Source of the DNA: Glycomyces sp. NRRL B-16210 | GTDB taxonomy: Bacteria > Actinomycetota > Actinomycetes > Mycobacteriales > Micromonosporaceae | DNA: 64,000 bases | NCBI RefSeq assembly: GCF_000719515.1 | Contig: NZ_JOGR01000002.1 | Span: 124,001 to 188,000 of the forward strand | Direction: 5' to 3' | Shown here: one piece after another, positions 25,110 to 34,577 of the stretch | Numbering within the stretch: the first letter of the stretch is position 1 | How the letters are laid out: the number at the start of each line of letters is the position of its first letter | Made by a program: the position numbers and the translations under genes | The notes under the pieces: generated by a model | The model's database searches: none | What the model was told of the DNA's origin: nothing | What the model saw: only the letters and a program-made list of their open reading frames with translations

Positions 25110-26021
25110 TCACGCCTCCTTTCGCGAAGCGGTCCGCCGCAGTTCGGGGGCGACGACGCGGATGACCGCGGAGTCGTCGAGCGCGCCGAGTCCCTGCGCT
25201 TCGCCGAGGAGGAACAGCTGCTCCGCGGCGGCGGCGACCGGCACGGCGAGGTGGGCGGCGCGCGCGGCGTCGCCGACGATCCCGAGGTCCTTGACGAAGA
25301 TGTCGAGCCGGCTGAGGACTTCGGCCCCGTGCTCTTCGTGCGCCTGGAGGGCGCGCGGGCCGCGGTTGCCGAGCATGAACGAGTTCGCGGCCCCGGCGGT
25401 GAGCGCTTCGAGCGTGCGCTCGCGGTCGAGCCCGAGGGCGTCGGCGAGCGCGAGCGCTTCGGCCGCGGCGGCGATGTGGACGCCGCACAGCAGCTGGTTG
25501 ACGGTCTTGAGCGCCTGCCCGTCGCCGGGCTTGTCGCCGACGATCGAGAGGGTGGAGGACAACTGCTCCAGGACGGGCATGGCCTGGGCGAGCGCCTCGA
25601 GTGCGGCGCCGACGACGATGAGCAGGTCGCCTTCGCCGGCGCGGACGGGACCGCCCGAGAGCGGTGCGTCGACGAGGTGGGCGCCGTGCTCGGCGAGCTT
25701 CGCGGCGATTGCGTCGATCCCGGTGGTGCCGACGGTGCTGGTGAGGACGACGACGGCGCCGGGGGCGAGGTGCGACGCGAGGCCGTCCTCGCCGAAGAGC
25801 AGGTCGTGGAGCTGCTCGCCGGTGCGGACGGCGACGAGCACCGCGTCGGCGCCGGTCACCGCCGCGGCGGCGGTCGGGGCGGGCTCGACGCCGTGTCCGG
25901 CGGCGAGGGCGAGCCGTTCCGCGGCTATGTCGAAGCCGCTCACGGTGAAGCGCTCGGCCAGCCTGGCGGCCATGGGCAGGCCCATGGCGCCGAGACCGAC
26001 GACAGCGACGTTGCTGGTCAT
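25110..26021 (-). CDS. Beta-hydroxyacid dehydrogenase (LtnD-like)
   Basis: 303 aa NAD(P)-dependent oxidoreductase of the 3-hydroxyisobutyrate dehydrogenase family. Rossmann motif VVGLGAMGLPMA (7-18), substrate loop DAPLSGGPVRAGEGDL and catalytic Lys in GDGQALKTVNQLL. In operons with a DUF1537 kinase, this subfamily oxidises L-threonate or D-erythronate at C2 (established for LtnD). It lies between kinase and permease. The isomerase and decarboxylase of the known pathway are not in the window. Confidence 0.88.
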   Translation of the reverse strand: MTSNVAVVGLGAMGLPMAARLAERFTVSGFDIAAERLALAAGHGVEPAPTAAAAVTGADAVLVAVRTGEQLHDLLFGEDGLASHLAPGAVVVLTSTVGTTGIDAIAAKLAEHGAHLVDAPLSGGPVRAGEGDLLIVVGAALEALAQAMPVLEQLSSTLSIVGDKPGDGQALKTVNQLLCGVHIAAAAEALALADALGLDRERTLEALTAGAANSFMLGNRGPRALQAHEEHGAEVLSRLDIFVKDLGIVGDAARAAHLAVPVAAAAEQLFLLGEAQGLGALDDSAVIRVVAPELRRTASRKEA

Positions 26022-26075
26022 GGTGTTCCTACTTTCTTGTGGGACAAGTCGATCCGGGGGATGCGACGTTCGGTG

Positions 26076-27485
26076 CTATGCGCGGGTCTCGAGGGTGTCG
26101 ACGACCGCGGCGAGCGAGTCGGCCTGGCCGACGTTGCCGGCGAAGACGATGTAGGGGATGCCGACTGCGGGGCCGGTCTCGGGCCGCCACAGGGAGACGA
26201 TGCCCGGGAGCATGGGCCCGACGACGGTGGCGCGCCGGATGCGCAGCGCCTCGGAGGCCACGTCGGAGGAGGTGATGCCGCCCTTGGCGACCATGAACCT
26301 CGGCGGGGCGAGGTCGAGCACGCGGGCGACGAGTTCGACCACGCCGCCGGAGATCTTCCGGGCGATGTCGAGGCTCTCCTCGCCGGAGTCGCCGGTGAGG
26401 AGTTCGCGGGTGGTGTGGACGATGACCGTGCCGTGCCCAAGGGACTTCGCGACCGCTTCAGCCCGCTCGGCGAGGTGCGCCTCGCGGCGGTCGTCGACGA
26501 GGCGGCGCACGTCCAGCTCGACGGTGGAGATCCCGGGCTTCGCCTCGCGGAGCGCGTCGAGCTGCTCAGTGGTGAGCGGGACGTGGCTGCCGACCACGAC
26601 CAGGCCGCCGCGGTCGTGCGCGAAGTCGATGCGGCCGGCCTCGACCGGCTCGGCGATCTCCTGTCCGATGTGGGCGCGCACGTACGGCGGGCCGACGCGC
26701 AGCAGCGTCGCGATGCCTTCCTTCTCCAAGCGGTGCAAGGCGATGGCGACGATGCGCAGGTCGGTCTCCTCGGCCGCGTCGACGGCGACGATCGTTCCGC
26801 CCGGGAGGGGGCGGAGCGTTTCGGCGACCGCTTCGGGGCCTCGGCGGATCACGTCGAGCCCGAGCGAGGCGACCTCGGCGGCTCCGACGCGACCGCCGGT
26901 CTTCTCCTCGACCCAGGCGCGCAGGTCCGAGGACCGGAATCCGAAGGTGGCGTCCTGCGCGAAGGGCGTCTCGCCGACCGGCACGGCCTCGCCGTCGACG
27001 ACCCAGTAGTGGACGCCGTCCACGGTGATCCGTCCGGCCTCGGGGAACGCGGGCACGAGCAGTGTGAGGACGGGGGCGCGGCCGCCGTGCGCGACGATCG
27101 CCTCGGCGAGCACGTCGGTCTCGAGCGGGAAGTGGCCGCGCAGGGTCGAGTCGGAGCGGGAGACGAAGGTGAGGCGCTTGCCGGCTCGTTCGGCGGCGGC
27201 GAGGGCCACGGCGACGACTTCGCGGTTGCGGGTCGCGGCGGTGTCCTCGTCGAAGGAGCGCGTGTTGGTGAGGACGTAGACGGCGGGGGCGCCGGTCGCG
27301 AGGGCCCAGTCGAGGTCCTCGGCCTCCCAGCGGGTGAGCACCGGGAGCCCGGAGACGGACTGCGTGCCGGTCGGGTCGTCGTCGAGGACGACGAGGACGG
27401 CGTCCGGATCGGCCTCGGCTCGCACGTCGGCGGCGGTGGCCGCCGTCGGGTCGGGCACGGATGCGAGCAGCGTCTCGATGCGCAC
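26076..27485 (-). CDS. Four-carbon acid sugar kinase (DUF1537 family)
   Basis: 469 aa. GTG at 27485 is chosen because GAAGGA sits upstream at proper spacing; the frame could begin at another GTG, 27503. N-terminal motif VVLDDDPTGTQSVSGLPVL and FVSRSDSTLRGHFPLETD mark the DUF1537 acid-sugar kinase family; the C-terminal nucleotide-binding domain has VAKGGITSSDVA and FAGNVGQADSL. Such kinases phosphorylate 3-oxo-tetronates after the dehydrogenase step. A perfect palindrome lies about 40 bp upstream of the start, and a FadR-type regulator gene precedes it. Confidence 0.9.
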   Translation of the reverse strand: MRIETLLASVPDPTAATAADVRAEADPDAVLVVLDDDPTGTQSVSGLPVLTRWEAEDLDWALATGAPAVYVLTNTRSFDEDTAATRNREVVAVALAAAERAGKRLTFVSRSDSTLRGHFPLETDVLAEAIVAHGGRAPVLTLLVPAFPEAGRITVDGVHYWVVDGEAVPVGETPFAQDATFGFRSSDLRAWVEEKTGGRVGAAEVASLGLDVIRRGPEAVAETLRPLPGGTIVAVDAAEETDLRIVAIALHRLEKEGIATLLRVGPPYVRAHIGQEIAEPVEAGRIDFAHDRGGLVVVGSHVPLTTEQLDALREAKPGISTVELDVRRLVDDRREAHLAERAEAVAKSLGHGTVIVHTTRELLTGDSGEESLDIARKISGGVVELVARVLDLAPPRFMVAKGGITSSDVASEALRIRRATVVGPMLPGIVSLWRPETGPAVGIPYIVFAGNVGQADSLAAVVDTLETRA

Positions 27486-27526
27486 GGGAAGTCCTTCGTC
27501 CACGGTCGGGCGTCTTCGTGATCAGA

Positions 27527-27542
27527 TATCAGATATCTGATA
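27527..27542. promoter_or_regulatory. Palindromic operator for the GntR/FadR-type regulator
   Basis: TATCAGATATCTGATA is a perfect 16-bp palindrome, with an extra half-site copy (ATCAGATATC, 27521-27530) overlapping it. It lies between the regulator gene and the kinase start, in an otherwise GC-rich leader. Length and position fit an FCD-type GntR operator. Confidence 0.7.
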
Positions 27543-27754
27543 ACCAATATTCGCCATGATGCCCCCCGCGATCGGGCATTGTCAAGGAACCGCGCCGGAC
27601 GGGCGCGAAGGAATCAAAGGAATCGCAGCTCAGGGGTGATGGGAAGGGTCACGGCGGTGGCCTGGGGGAGCGGCGGGCGGGGTGAAATGGGTGGAGCGGC
27701 GGCCGGTGGCCGGTGGTCGGCTCGGTGGCGACGCGAACAGTCCCGGCGATCCGC

Positions 27755-28459
27755 TCAGCGGCGGGATAGCACGTACTCGACCAGATCCCCCCGCGTCTGG
27801 TCCATGTGGCTCGCCATCGCGTCCCGTGCCGCCACCGGGTCGCCCGACTCGATCGCGGCGGCCACCGCCTCGTGCTCGGCGATCGCGTGCTCGCGGATCT
27901 CGAAGACCGCGCTGGTCTCGCTGCGCGTCTCGGTGAGCAGCGCCGTCAGCGGCCGCAGCGCCGCGACCAGGATGCGGTTCTCGGCCGACCGCAGGACCAC
28001 CTCGTGGAACTCCAGGTCGGCCTCCACGAACGCGGCCACGTCGGTCCGCTCGTGCGCGGCCCTCATCCGCCCGATCTCGTACCGCAGCGCGGCGAGGTCG
28101 TCCTCGGACCGGCGCATCGCCGCGAGCTGCGCCGCGCCGGTCTCGATCATCATGCGCACCTCCAGCAGTTCCAGGGACGAGCGCTCGCGCTCGCCCGCGC
28201 TGCGCGCGTGCCGCACCACCGCCTCGAGCCCCGACCACTCGGCGACCGGCGCGACCCGGTGCCGCCTGCCGGGCACCTGCACGATGACCCCCTGGGCCTG
28301 GAGGAGCCGCACGGCCTCGCGCAGCGTCAGCCGCGAGACGCCCAGGTCGTCGGCGAGCACGCCCTCGGGCGGCAGCGGCTCCCCGGTGCGGATGGAGCCG
28401 TCGATGAAGGCGTCGAGCAACTGCTCGACCACCTCGTGCGTCCTGGACGCTCGCGCCAT
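27755..28459 (-). CDS. GntR/FadR family transcriptional regulator
   Basis: 234 aa. Winged helix (about 5-70: GEPLPPEGVLADDLGVSRLTLREAVRLLQAQGV) and a helical FCD ligand domain (about 90-225) with the metal-ligand pattern ADLEFHEVVL, EHEAVAAAI and ASHMDQTR. It is upstream of the acid-sugar operon in the same direction, with a perfect palindrome between them. Probably a repressor released by a sugar acid. The 210 bp between the two genes hold no gene, only a G-rich leader and the operator. Confidence 0.92.
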   Translation of the reverse strand: MARASRTHEVVEQLLDAFIDGSIRTGEPLPPEGVLADDLGVSRLTLREAVRLLQAQGVIVQVPGRRHRVAPVAEWSGLEAVVRHARSAGERERSSLELLEVRMMIETGAAQLAAMRRSEDDLAALRYEIGRMRAAHERTDVAAFVEADLEFHEVVLRSAENRILVAALRPLTALLTETRSETSAVFEIREHAIAEHEAVAAAIESGDPVAARDAMASHMDQTRGDLVEYVLSRR

Positions 28460-28543
28460 CCTCGTTCCTTTCCGCTTCCGGGCCAGCGTAAGCCAATTCC
28501 GGGCCCGGTCCGCGCCCGCGTCCGGGATCCGGACCCGGTGGCC

Positions 28544-29623
28544 TCACTCGCTACGGGCGCGGAGCGTCTCGTTAGCGCCTTGCGGTTCGCGGGCGTCGAC
28601 CGGGCGCGTCCGCGAGACCAGGCCCGGCAGGCCGCCGCGGCCGCGCGCGGCGAACAGCGCGATGACGCTCGCGAGCACGAACAGCCCGTCCAGCGGCGAG
28701 GCCAGCAGCAGCAGTTGCCAGCCGCCGACGCCGCCGAGGTAGCGCAGCAGCCGCCCGACCGCCCGAGGGCGCACGCCGCCTTCCCAGCGGATCATCACCG
28801 CCAGGTCGCCCACGGTGCGCCCGGTCGCGAGCACGAGGGCGCCGATCACCACGAGCGGGACCGCGCTCGCGGCGAAGCTCGCCGGTCCCTGGTCGAACGT
28901 GGTCGGATCGGCGTCCGTGGCGTACAGGCGCCACACGTTGACCAGGACGCCGGCGAACCCGCCGATCAGCCACACCGAGAGCACGTCGCACAGCATCCCG
29001 AGCAGGCGGCGGGGGACCGTGACCGGTCGGGGCTCGGCGGCTTCGGTCGGCGTCCCCCTGCCGGAGAGCCAGGGCCGCAGGGCGATCGAGAGCAGGCCGC
29101 CGAGCAGCGCCCCGGCCGTGTTCGCCATGAGGTCGTCCACATCGAACAGCCGGTACGAGCACGGGTAGACGCCCCACACGCCGGTGAGCTGGGTCGTCTC
29201 GATCGCCAGGGAGATCGCGAAGCCGGCCGCGGTGGCCACGGCGAACCCGCGGCGCCAGACGAGCCTGATGAAGAACCCGAGCGGCACGAACAGCATCACG
29301 TTGAGGGCGACCTGCATGACCGCCGGGTTGCGGGCGAGCTGCCCGGCCGAGCCGGCCGGGTAGTCGAACACGTCCCGCACGAACTGGAACGGGCGCAACT
29401 GGGTCGGCGCGCACACGATCTCGTCGGGGGCGGGCAGCGGCAGGAGCGTGTAGGTCCACAGTGCCAGGCAGTAGACGAGGAAACCGCTCCACAGGAGGGT
29501 CCGGCGCAGCGTCAGCCGCCCCTGCTTCCGGTACTGCACGGCCACGAACGGCACGAACAGCAGGACGCCGACGATGACGCCGAACAGTATCGCGACGAGC
29601 GCGGGGAACACCTGACCGCTCAA
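28544..29623 (-). CDS. VanZ/RDD family membrane protein
   Basis: About 359 aa from a TTG at 29623 (SGQVFPALVAILFGV); no start is strongly supported by a ribosome site, and the frame is open upstream. The first half is a VanZ-like domain (NVMLFVPLGFFIRL, SLAIETTQLTGVWG, FDVDDLMANTAGALLGG), the second half an RDD-like membrane domain (RRLLGMLCDVLSVWLIGGFAGVLVN). About eight membrane segments. VanZ relatives can lower teicoplanin sensitivity, but most have no known role. It stands alone between the regulator and GH43 genes. Confidence 0.82.
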   Translation of the reverse strand: MSGQVFPALVAILFGVIVGVLLFVPFVAVQYRKQGRLTLRRTLLWSGFLVYCLALWTYTLLPLPAPDEIVCAPTQLRPFQFVRDVFDYPAGSAGQLARNPAVMQVALNVMLFVPLGFFIRLVWRRGFAVATAAGFAISLAIETTQLTGVWGVYPCSYRLFDVDDLMANTAGALLGGLLSIALRPWLSGRGTPTEAAEPRPVTVPRRLLGMLCDVLSVWLIGGFAGVLVNVWRLYATDADPTTFDQGPASFAASAVPLVVIGALVLATGRTVGDLAVMIRWEGGVRPRAVGRLLRYLGGVGGWQLLLLASPLDGLFVLASVIALFAARGRGGLPGLVSRTRPVDAREPQGANETLRARSE

Positions 29624-29764
29624 TTCAAGCCTCGCAGTTCGAGCCCCGGCGCGAAGCGGGGACGCCTTTGACGGGAATGCCCGGATGATCGTACTTGAGG
29701 CCCGCCGCCCGCGTCCCCGCTGCGGGCAGCGCACTCCCCGCCGGTCGCTAAGTCCAGCCCGGTT

Positions 29765-31231
29765 TCAGTGCCGCCCTTCGTAGTCGAACCGGTCGACGGC
29801 GATCGTGCCCTCGGTCGCGTAGACGCCGATGACCCGGCCGGTGAAGCCTCCGGCGACCTCACTGGACAGATAGCGGCCGTCGAGGTCGGCGAGCGGGTTG
29901 AACCGGTAGCTCTCCGGGAGGCCCAGCCGGATCCGGTCGGGCGGAGCGCCGACCTCGCTCGGCACCGGGGCGGCGTCGATGTCGATGCCCAGTTCGACGA
30001 CGCCGGTGCCGACCCGGCGGGTCGCGAGCGTCTGCGAGAGGGGCCCGATGCGGGCGATGCAGCGGACCTCGCCGCCGGCGACCTCGATGCGGTAGTGGTG
30101 GCGTTCGTCGAGGCGGACGGCCAGGCCGCCGGTGCCGCCGCCGGGGTCGAGGCGCACCCGCACGCGGCAGTCGGGGTGCTCCTGGCGCCGGCCGGTGAAG
30201 GTCGGCCGAGGGTCGTCGAGCGACGCGCCCTCGCCGCGCAGGGTGAGCCAGCCGGGCCGTTCGGTCAAGGAGTGCGAGCCCGGCGGGCGGTCGCGAACGG
30301 AGATCCACTGCGGTTCCAGGACCGGGCCGTCGAAGTCGTCCCGTTCCCGCACTTCGGCTTTCGCGTCGATCGTGACCGGTGCGGGCCGCGGCCACCCGTC
30401 CGTCCACTCCACTGTGGTGAGGAAGGTCTCGCGGCCGAGCACGTGGAAGCCGGGGAACCCGCCGCGCGGGCGGACGCCGAGCAGGAGCATCCGCCAGGAG
30501 CCGTCGGGGGCCTGGACCAGATCGCCGTGGCCGGTGCTCTGGACGGGGGAGTCGGTGCTGCGGTGGCTCAGGACCGGGTTCGCCGGGCACGCCTCGAACG
30601 GCCCGGTGGCGGCCGGGCCGCGCGCGACCGACACGGCGTGGCCGCGGGAGGTGCCGCCCTCGGCGATCATCAGGTACCACTGCCCGTCGATCCGGTACAG
30701 GTGCGGCGCCTCGGGTGAGGCGAGTCCCGTGCCCGACCAGATCCGGCGCGGCTCGCCGAGCAGCCGCCCGGTCTCGGGGTCGAGGCGCACCTGGGCGACC
30801 TCGCCGGCGTCGGCGCCGAAGGTCGCGAAGGTGCACCAGCAGTCCCCGTTCTCGTCCCAGGCCAGGTCGGGGTCGACGCCGGGCACGCCGTCGACGACCA
30901 CGGGTTCGGACCACGGCCCGGCGGGGTCGTCGGCGGTGACGATGAAGTGGCCGCGGTCGGAGACGTTGGTGGTGATCAGCCAGAACCGGCCGTCGTGGTG
31001 GCGCAGGGTAGGCGCGTACATCCCGCCGGAGGACGGCGCGTCGGCCAGCCGCAGCTGCGAGGGCCGGTCGAGGGCGTTGCCGATCAGGCGCCACGAGTGC
31101 AGGTCGCGGCTGTGGAAGATCGGCGCGCCCGGGAAGTACTCGAAGCTGGAGCAGGCGAGGAAGTAGTCATCACCCGCTCGGCAGACGCTCGGATCGGGGT
31201 GGAACCCGGGGATCACGGGATTCGGTGCCAA
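29765..31231 (-). CDS. GH43 family glycoside hydrolase (beta-xylosidase/arabinofuranosidase-like)
   Basis: 488 aa, TTG start at 31231 supported by AAAGGA seven bases upstream. The five-bladed propeller has base Asp 13 (FHPDPSV), pKa-setting Asp about 120-122 (GVDPDLAW) and acid Glu 174 (SPEAPHLY). A C-terminal beta-sandwich (about 305-488) fits the GH43 plus DUF1349-like layout of beta-xylosidases. No signal peptide: cytoplasmic action on imported xylo- or arabino-oligosaccharides. Its start lies within the 3' end of the MFS transporter gene (62-bp overlap), so the two form one operon. Confidence 0.9.
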   Translation of the reverse strand: MAPNPVIPGFHPDPSVCRAGDDYFLACSSFEYFPGAPIFHSRDLHSWRLIGNALDRPSQLRLADAPSSGGMYAPTLRHHDGRFWLITTNVSDRGHFIVTADDPAGPWSEPVVVDGVPGVDPDLAWDENGDCWCTFATFGADAGEVAQVRLDPETGRLLGEPRRIWSGTGLASPEAPHLYRIDGQWYLMIAEGGTSRGHAVSVARGPAATGPFEACPANPVLSHRSTDSPVQSTGHGDLVQAPDGSWRMLLLGVRPRGGFPGFHVLGRETFLTTVEWTDGWPRPAPVTIDAKAEVRERDDFDGPVLEPQWISVRDRPPGSHSLTERPGWLTLRGEGASLDDPRPTFTGRRQEHPDCRVRVRLDPGGGTGGLAVRLDERHHYRIEVAGGEVRCIARIGPLSQTLATRRVGTGVVELGIDIDAAPVPSEVGAPPDRIRLGLPESYRFNPLADLDGRYLSSEVAGGFTGRVIGVYATEGTIAVDRFDYEGRH

Positions 31232-32396
31232 GATGCGGTCCTTTCGATGCGACGCGGGGGAGGAGTCGTTCGCCGAGCGCCGCCGCCAAGGCGAGGACGC
31301 CCAGCAGTGCGCCGATGAGCGTCGTGCTGCGGACGCCGTGGACGGGCAGCGCGAGGCCGCCGACGAGCGCGCCGAAGGTGATGCCGACGTTGACGGCCGC
31401 CGAGACCGCGGCCGCGGCCAGGTCGGCCCGCCCGGGCGCCACCTGGAGCACCAGGCCGCCGAGCGAGGCGGTGAACGCCGCGAACGCCAGCCCGGCCAAG
31501 GCGATCAGGACGACCGAGGCCGCCGGGTGCCGCCCGGCCGCGTACAGGCCGAACAGCGCCGCCGTCTGCAACGCGACCGTCCCGACCAGGGCCGACCAGG
31601 GACTCCGGTCCACGACCGCCCCGATCGCGAGGATGCCGAGCACGCTCGCCAGGCCGCGCGCCAGCAGGATCGCCCCGACCGACGAGGCGGCGAACCCGCC
31701 GACCTCGGTCACGAACAGCGCGACGTAGGCGTAGGCGGCGATCGCGCCGGCGGTCGCCAGCACGGCCACCGCCACCAGCAGCCAGAAGCGGCGGGCGTCG
31801 GGCGTCTCGCCCCGGGAGGCGTGCCCCTGGTCGGGCCGGGTCGAGGGCAGCAGCGCGGCCACCGCGAGGAGCACGATCGCGCCGATCCCGGCGACGGCGA
31901 GGAACGAGGCCTTCCATCCGGCCCGCTCGCCCAGCCACGTGCCCGCGGGCACGCCCAGGGCCAGGGCCACGGTGCCCCCGGCGAACACGACCGCGACGAC
32001 CCGCCCGCGCAGCCCGGGGCGGAACAGCTCGGCCGCGGCGGGCACCACCACCGCCCAGAACAGCGCATGGGTCGCCGCGGTCGCCATTCTCGCTGCGAGC
32101 ACCAGCGTGAACGTCGCCGCGAACGCCGTGATCGCGTTGCCGACGACGAATCCGGCCAGCAGCAGCGAGAGCAGCAGGCGGCGGGGGACGCGCCGGACCA
32201 TGGCTGTCAGCGGGACCGAGGCGACCATGACCACCGCGCCGTAGACGGTGACGAGCATGCCCACCTGCGACGGCGAGACCTCCAGGTCCGCGGCCATCGG
32301 CAGCAGCAGCCCGATCGGCAGCGCTTCGGCGACGGTGTACAGGAACGTCCCGCCGGACAGGCCGGCCAGCGCCCCTACCGCCCGCCTCCGACGCAT
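31170..32396 (-). CDS. MFS transporter (DHA1/AraJ-like)
   Basis: 408 aa with 12 membrane segments. MFS motif A-like loop near residues 70-80 (MVRRVPRRLLLSLLL), and LGVPAGTWLGERAGWKASF of the DHA1 antiporter motif C type. This subgroup exports sugars or drugs. Its 3' end overlaps the GH43 start by 62 bp. Divergent from a CGNR-type regulator gene at 32487 (90-bp gap), which likely controls it. Confidence 0.9.
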   Translation of the reverse strand: MRRRRAVGALAGLSGGTFLYTVAEALPIGLLLPMAADLEVSPSQVGMLVTVYGAVVMVASVPLTAMVRRVPRRLLLSLLLAGFVVGNAITAFAATFTLVLAARMATAATHALFWAVVVPAAAELFRPGLRGRVVAVVFAGGTVALALGVPAGTWLGERAGWKASFLAVAGIGAIVLLAVAALLPSTRPDQGHASRGETPDARRFWLLVAVAVLATAGAIAAYAYVALFVTEVGGFAASSVGAILLARGLASVLGILAIGAVVDRSPWSALVGTVALQTAALFGLYAAGRHPAASVVLIALAGLAFAAFTASLGGLVLQVAPGRADLAAAAVSAAVNVGITFGALVGGLALPVHGVRSTTLIGALLGVLALAAALGERLLPRVASKGPHLGTESRDPRVPPRSERLPSG

Positions 32397-32486
32397 CCGA
32401 GCCTCCGATGTTTCCCTCTAAAACAGTTATGACGGCAACACGCTAGCAAGGGCGTCCCGTCAGGTCAACTGGTAAATTCGGTTTTG

Positions 32487-33107
32487 ATGGAATCATTCTT
32501 GAACGTCGAGCGGATGCGCCTGGTCGGAGGCAACCTCGCCCTGGACTTCCTCAACTCCCGTGCCGGCCCGCCCGAGGGGCCGCCCGACGACGACGCGCTC
32601 ACCGGCTCACCCGCGCTCATCGCCTGGAGCGCCTACGCGGGCGCGCTCGACCAGACCGAGGCGGCGGCGTTGCGCCGAACCGCCGAACGCGACCCGCAGG
32701 CCGCCGGTGACGCCTTCGCGCGGGCGCTGCGCACCCGCGACCACCTCGACGACCTCTTCCGGGCGCTGGCCGCCGGCCGGGACCCGAGCGCCGACGCACT
32801 CGCCCGGCTGCGAGACGACGAAGCCGACGCGCTCGCCCACGCCCGCCTCGACCGCGAAGGCGCGTTCGCGTGGACCTGGCGCGAGGACCGCACGCTCGAC
32901 CGGCCGGTGCGCCAGGTCGTCCACGCCGCGGTCGAACTCCTCACCACCGGCACGCTCGACCGGATCAAAGGCTGCGGCGGCTGCCGGTTCCTCTTCTACG
33001 ACGAGAGCAAGAACCGCAGCCGCCGCTGGTGCAGCATGGACGACTGCGGCACCACCGAGAAGATCCGCCGCTACGTCGCCGCGCGCCGCACCCGCACGGC
33101 CCGCTGA
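32487..33107 (+). CDS. CGNR zinc finger (ABATE domain) putative regulator
   Basis: 206 aa, ATG 32487. An N-terminal ABATE domain (GGNLALDFLNSRAG) and C-terminal zinc knuckle KGCGGCRFLFYDESKNRSRRWCSMDDCGTTEK-type, with Cys pairs CGGC and C-x5-C. The family is thought to be stress- or ligand-responsive DNA-binding regulators. Divergent from the MFS-GH43 unit. The gap has AT-rich AAAACAGTTATGACGG near 32416 and AATTCGGTTTTG near the start codon, which may be regulator sites. Confidence 0.85.
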   Translation: MESFLNVERMRLVGGNLALDFLNSRAGPPEGPPDDDALTGSPALIAWSAYAGALDQTEAAALRRTAERDPQAAGDAFARALRTRDHLDDLFRALAAGRDPSADALARLRDDEADALAHARLDREGAFAWTWREDRTLDRPVRQVVHAAVELLTTGTLDRIKGCGGCRFLFYDESKNRSRRWCSMDDCGTTEKIRRYVAARRTRTAR

Positions 33108-33128
33108 CAGGCCCGAACGCCAACGGCC

Positions 33129-34346
33129 TCAGGACGAACGGCTCGCGCGCCCGTACGTGAGGCGCCGCAGCAGCACCTCGAAGGGCCCGCGGCGGCCGGT
33201 CCACTCCAGCAGCACCGCGAACGCGACCGTCAGCGCCCACGCCCCCAGCGCGATGCCGTACCCGGCCAGATACCCCAGGCCGTCACCGAGCGCGAAGCCC
33301 CACAGCGACAGCAACGGGGCCATGACGATCGACTGGCCCAGATAGCCGGTGAGCGAGCGTTCACCGAGCGCGGCGAGCATCCCGGGCACGCCGCGCCGCC
33401 CGCGCGGGCGCCAGCGGTGCGCGAGCAGCGCGAAACCGCAGATGTACCCGAGGCCGGCGTACATGCCGCCGGTGAGCGTCAGATAGGCGGCGACGAACGC
33501 CCACGTCCCGCCAGGATGCCAAGCGCCCAAGGCCACGAGCGAGATCGGCAGCGCGCTGGCGACGTTCACGACCATCCCCGAGACGAACACCCGGCGCAGC
33601 ACCGGAAGATGGCGCTCCGGGCGGTCGAGCCAACCCGAACGCTGCACCAGCATGCCCGCGATCACCAGCGGCAGGAACATCAGCGTCAACGTCGAGAGCA
33701 GGACGGACGCGACGGAGAACCCCGCGCCGACGAGCATGTCGAGCAGGTAGTTCGACTGGGTCCCCGACGGCATGGACTCGACTCCGGCCGAGCCGAACCC
33801 GACCGAGATGAAGTAGGCGAGCAGCGGCGCCCCCGCGACCAGGACGAACGCGAGCGTGCCCCAGAACCAGCGCAGCAGCGCGCGCCGCGACAGGTGCACC
33901 AGGCCGAGCGCGATCAGCCCGGTGGCGCCGTAGGCCGCGAGGATGTCGCCGTAGAACAGGAGCATCGCGTGGAGCAGCCCGAACAGGACCAGCCACCAGC
34001 TCCGGCGCCGCAGCACCCTGCGGACGGCCGCCGCGTCGAAGTCGCGGGCGAACATGCGGGCGGCCATCGCGGCGATGCCGAAGCCGTAGAGGATCGCGAA
34101 CATCGGCCGCGACCGCTCGGCCATGAGCAACTGCACCAGGAAGTGCGCGACGCGATCGGCGGTCGAGGCGTCGGCGATGTGCCCGTAGGCGTCGCCGGGG
34201 CGGCCAGAGAGATACGCGGCGACGTTGGCGAGGGCGATGAACAGGAGCATCGCGCCGCGGGCGAGGTCGGGCGCGAGGGAGCGCTGCGAGCGGGTGACGG
34301 GCGCCGGCGGCGGCCGGTCGGGGAGTCGTGCGGGTTCGGCGGTCAT
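33129..34346 (-). CDS. DUF418 domain membrane protein
   Basis: 405 aa, about 9-10 membrane segments. N-terminal SLAPDLARGAMLLFIALANV and C-terminal ERSLTGYLGQSIVMAPLL and LEWTGRRGPFEVLLRRLTYG are the DUF418 signatures; the family resembles acyltransferase-3 membrane proteins, with unknown function. Convergent with the CGNR gene (21 bp) with no clear terminator between them. Confidence 0.9.
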   Translation of the reverse strand: MTAEPARLPDRPPPAPVTRSQRSLAPDLARGAMLLFIALANVAAYLSGRPGDAYGHIADASTADRVAHFLVQLLMAERSRPMFAILYGFGIAAMAARMFARDFDAAAVRRVLRRRSWWLVLFGLLHAMLLFYGDILAAYGATGLIALGLVHLSRRALLRWFWGTLAFVLVAGAPLLAYFISVGFGSAGVESMPSGTQSNYLLDMLVGAGFSVASVLLSTLTLMFLPLVIAGMLVQRSGWLDRPERHLPVLRRVFVSGMVVNVASALPISLVALGAWHPGGTWAFVAAYLTLTGGMYAGLGYICGFALLAHRWRPRGRRGVPGMLAALGERSLTGYLGQSIVMAPLLSLWGFALGDGLGYLAGYGIALGAWALTVAFAVLLEWTGRRGPFEVLLRRLTYGRASRSS

Positions 34347-34577
34347 GGAAGCCCCTGGGGTCGAGGAGGATCGGCCCGAAGGAAGGGCCGGTGCATTGAG
34401 GACAGCCTATGAAGCCCGGGGCGCGCCCGCCTCCTGCCGGAGTACCGCGGGCCTCCTACCTGGGAACGACATCGTCCCGTCTCGACGCAGGAATGCGGGG
34501 TCTCCGCGTGCAACCGAACGCGCGCACTACCGCGTATGTACCTCGTCCATGGCCCACTCACCGGAGGAACGAGAAGC

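Noticed and set aside
23827..26154. 775-codon plus-strand ORF
   Set aside because: Antisense of the GntP and dehydrogenase genes, with Asp/Arg/Glu-rich shadow composition.
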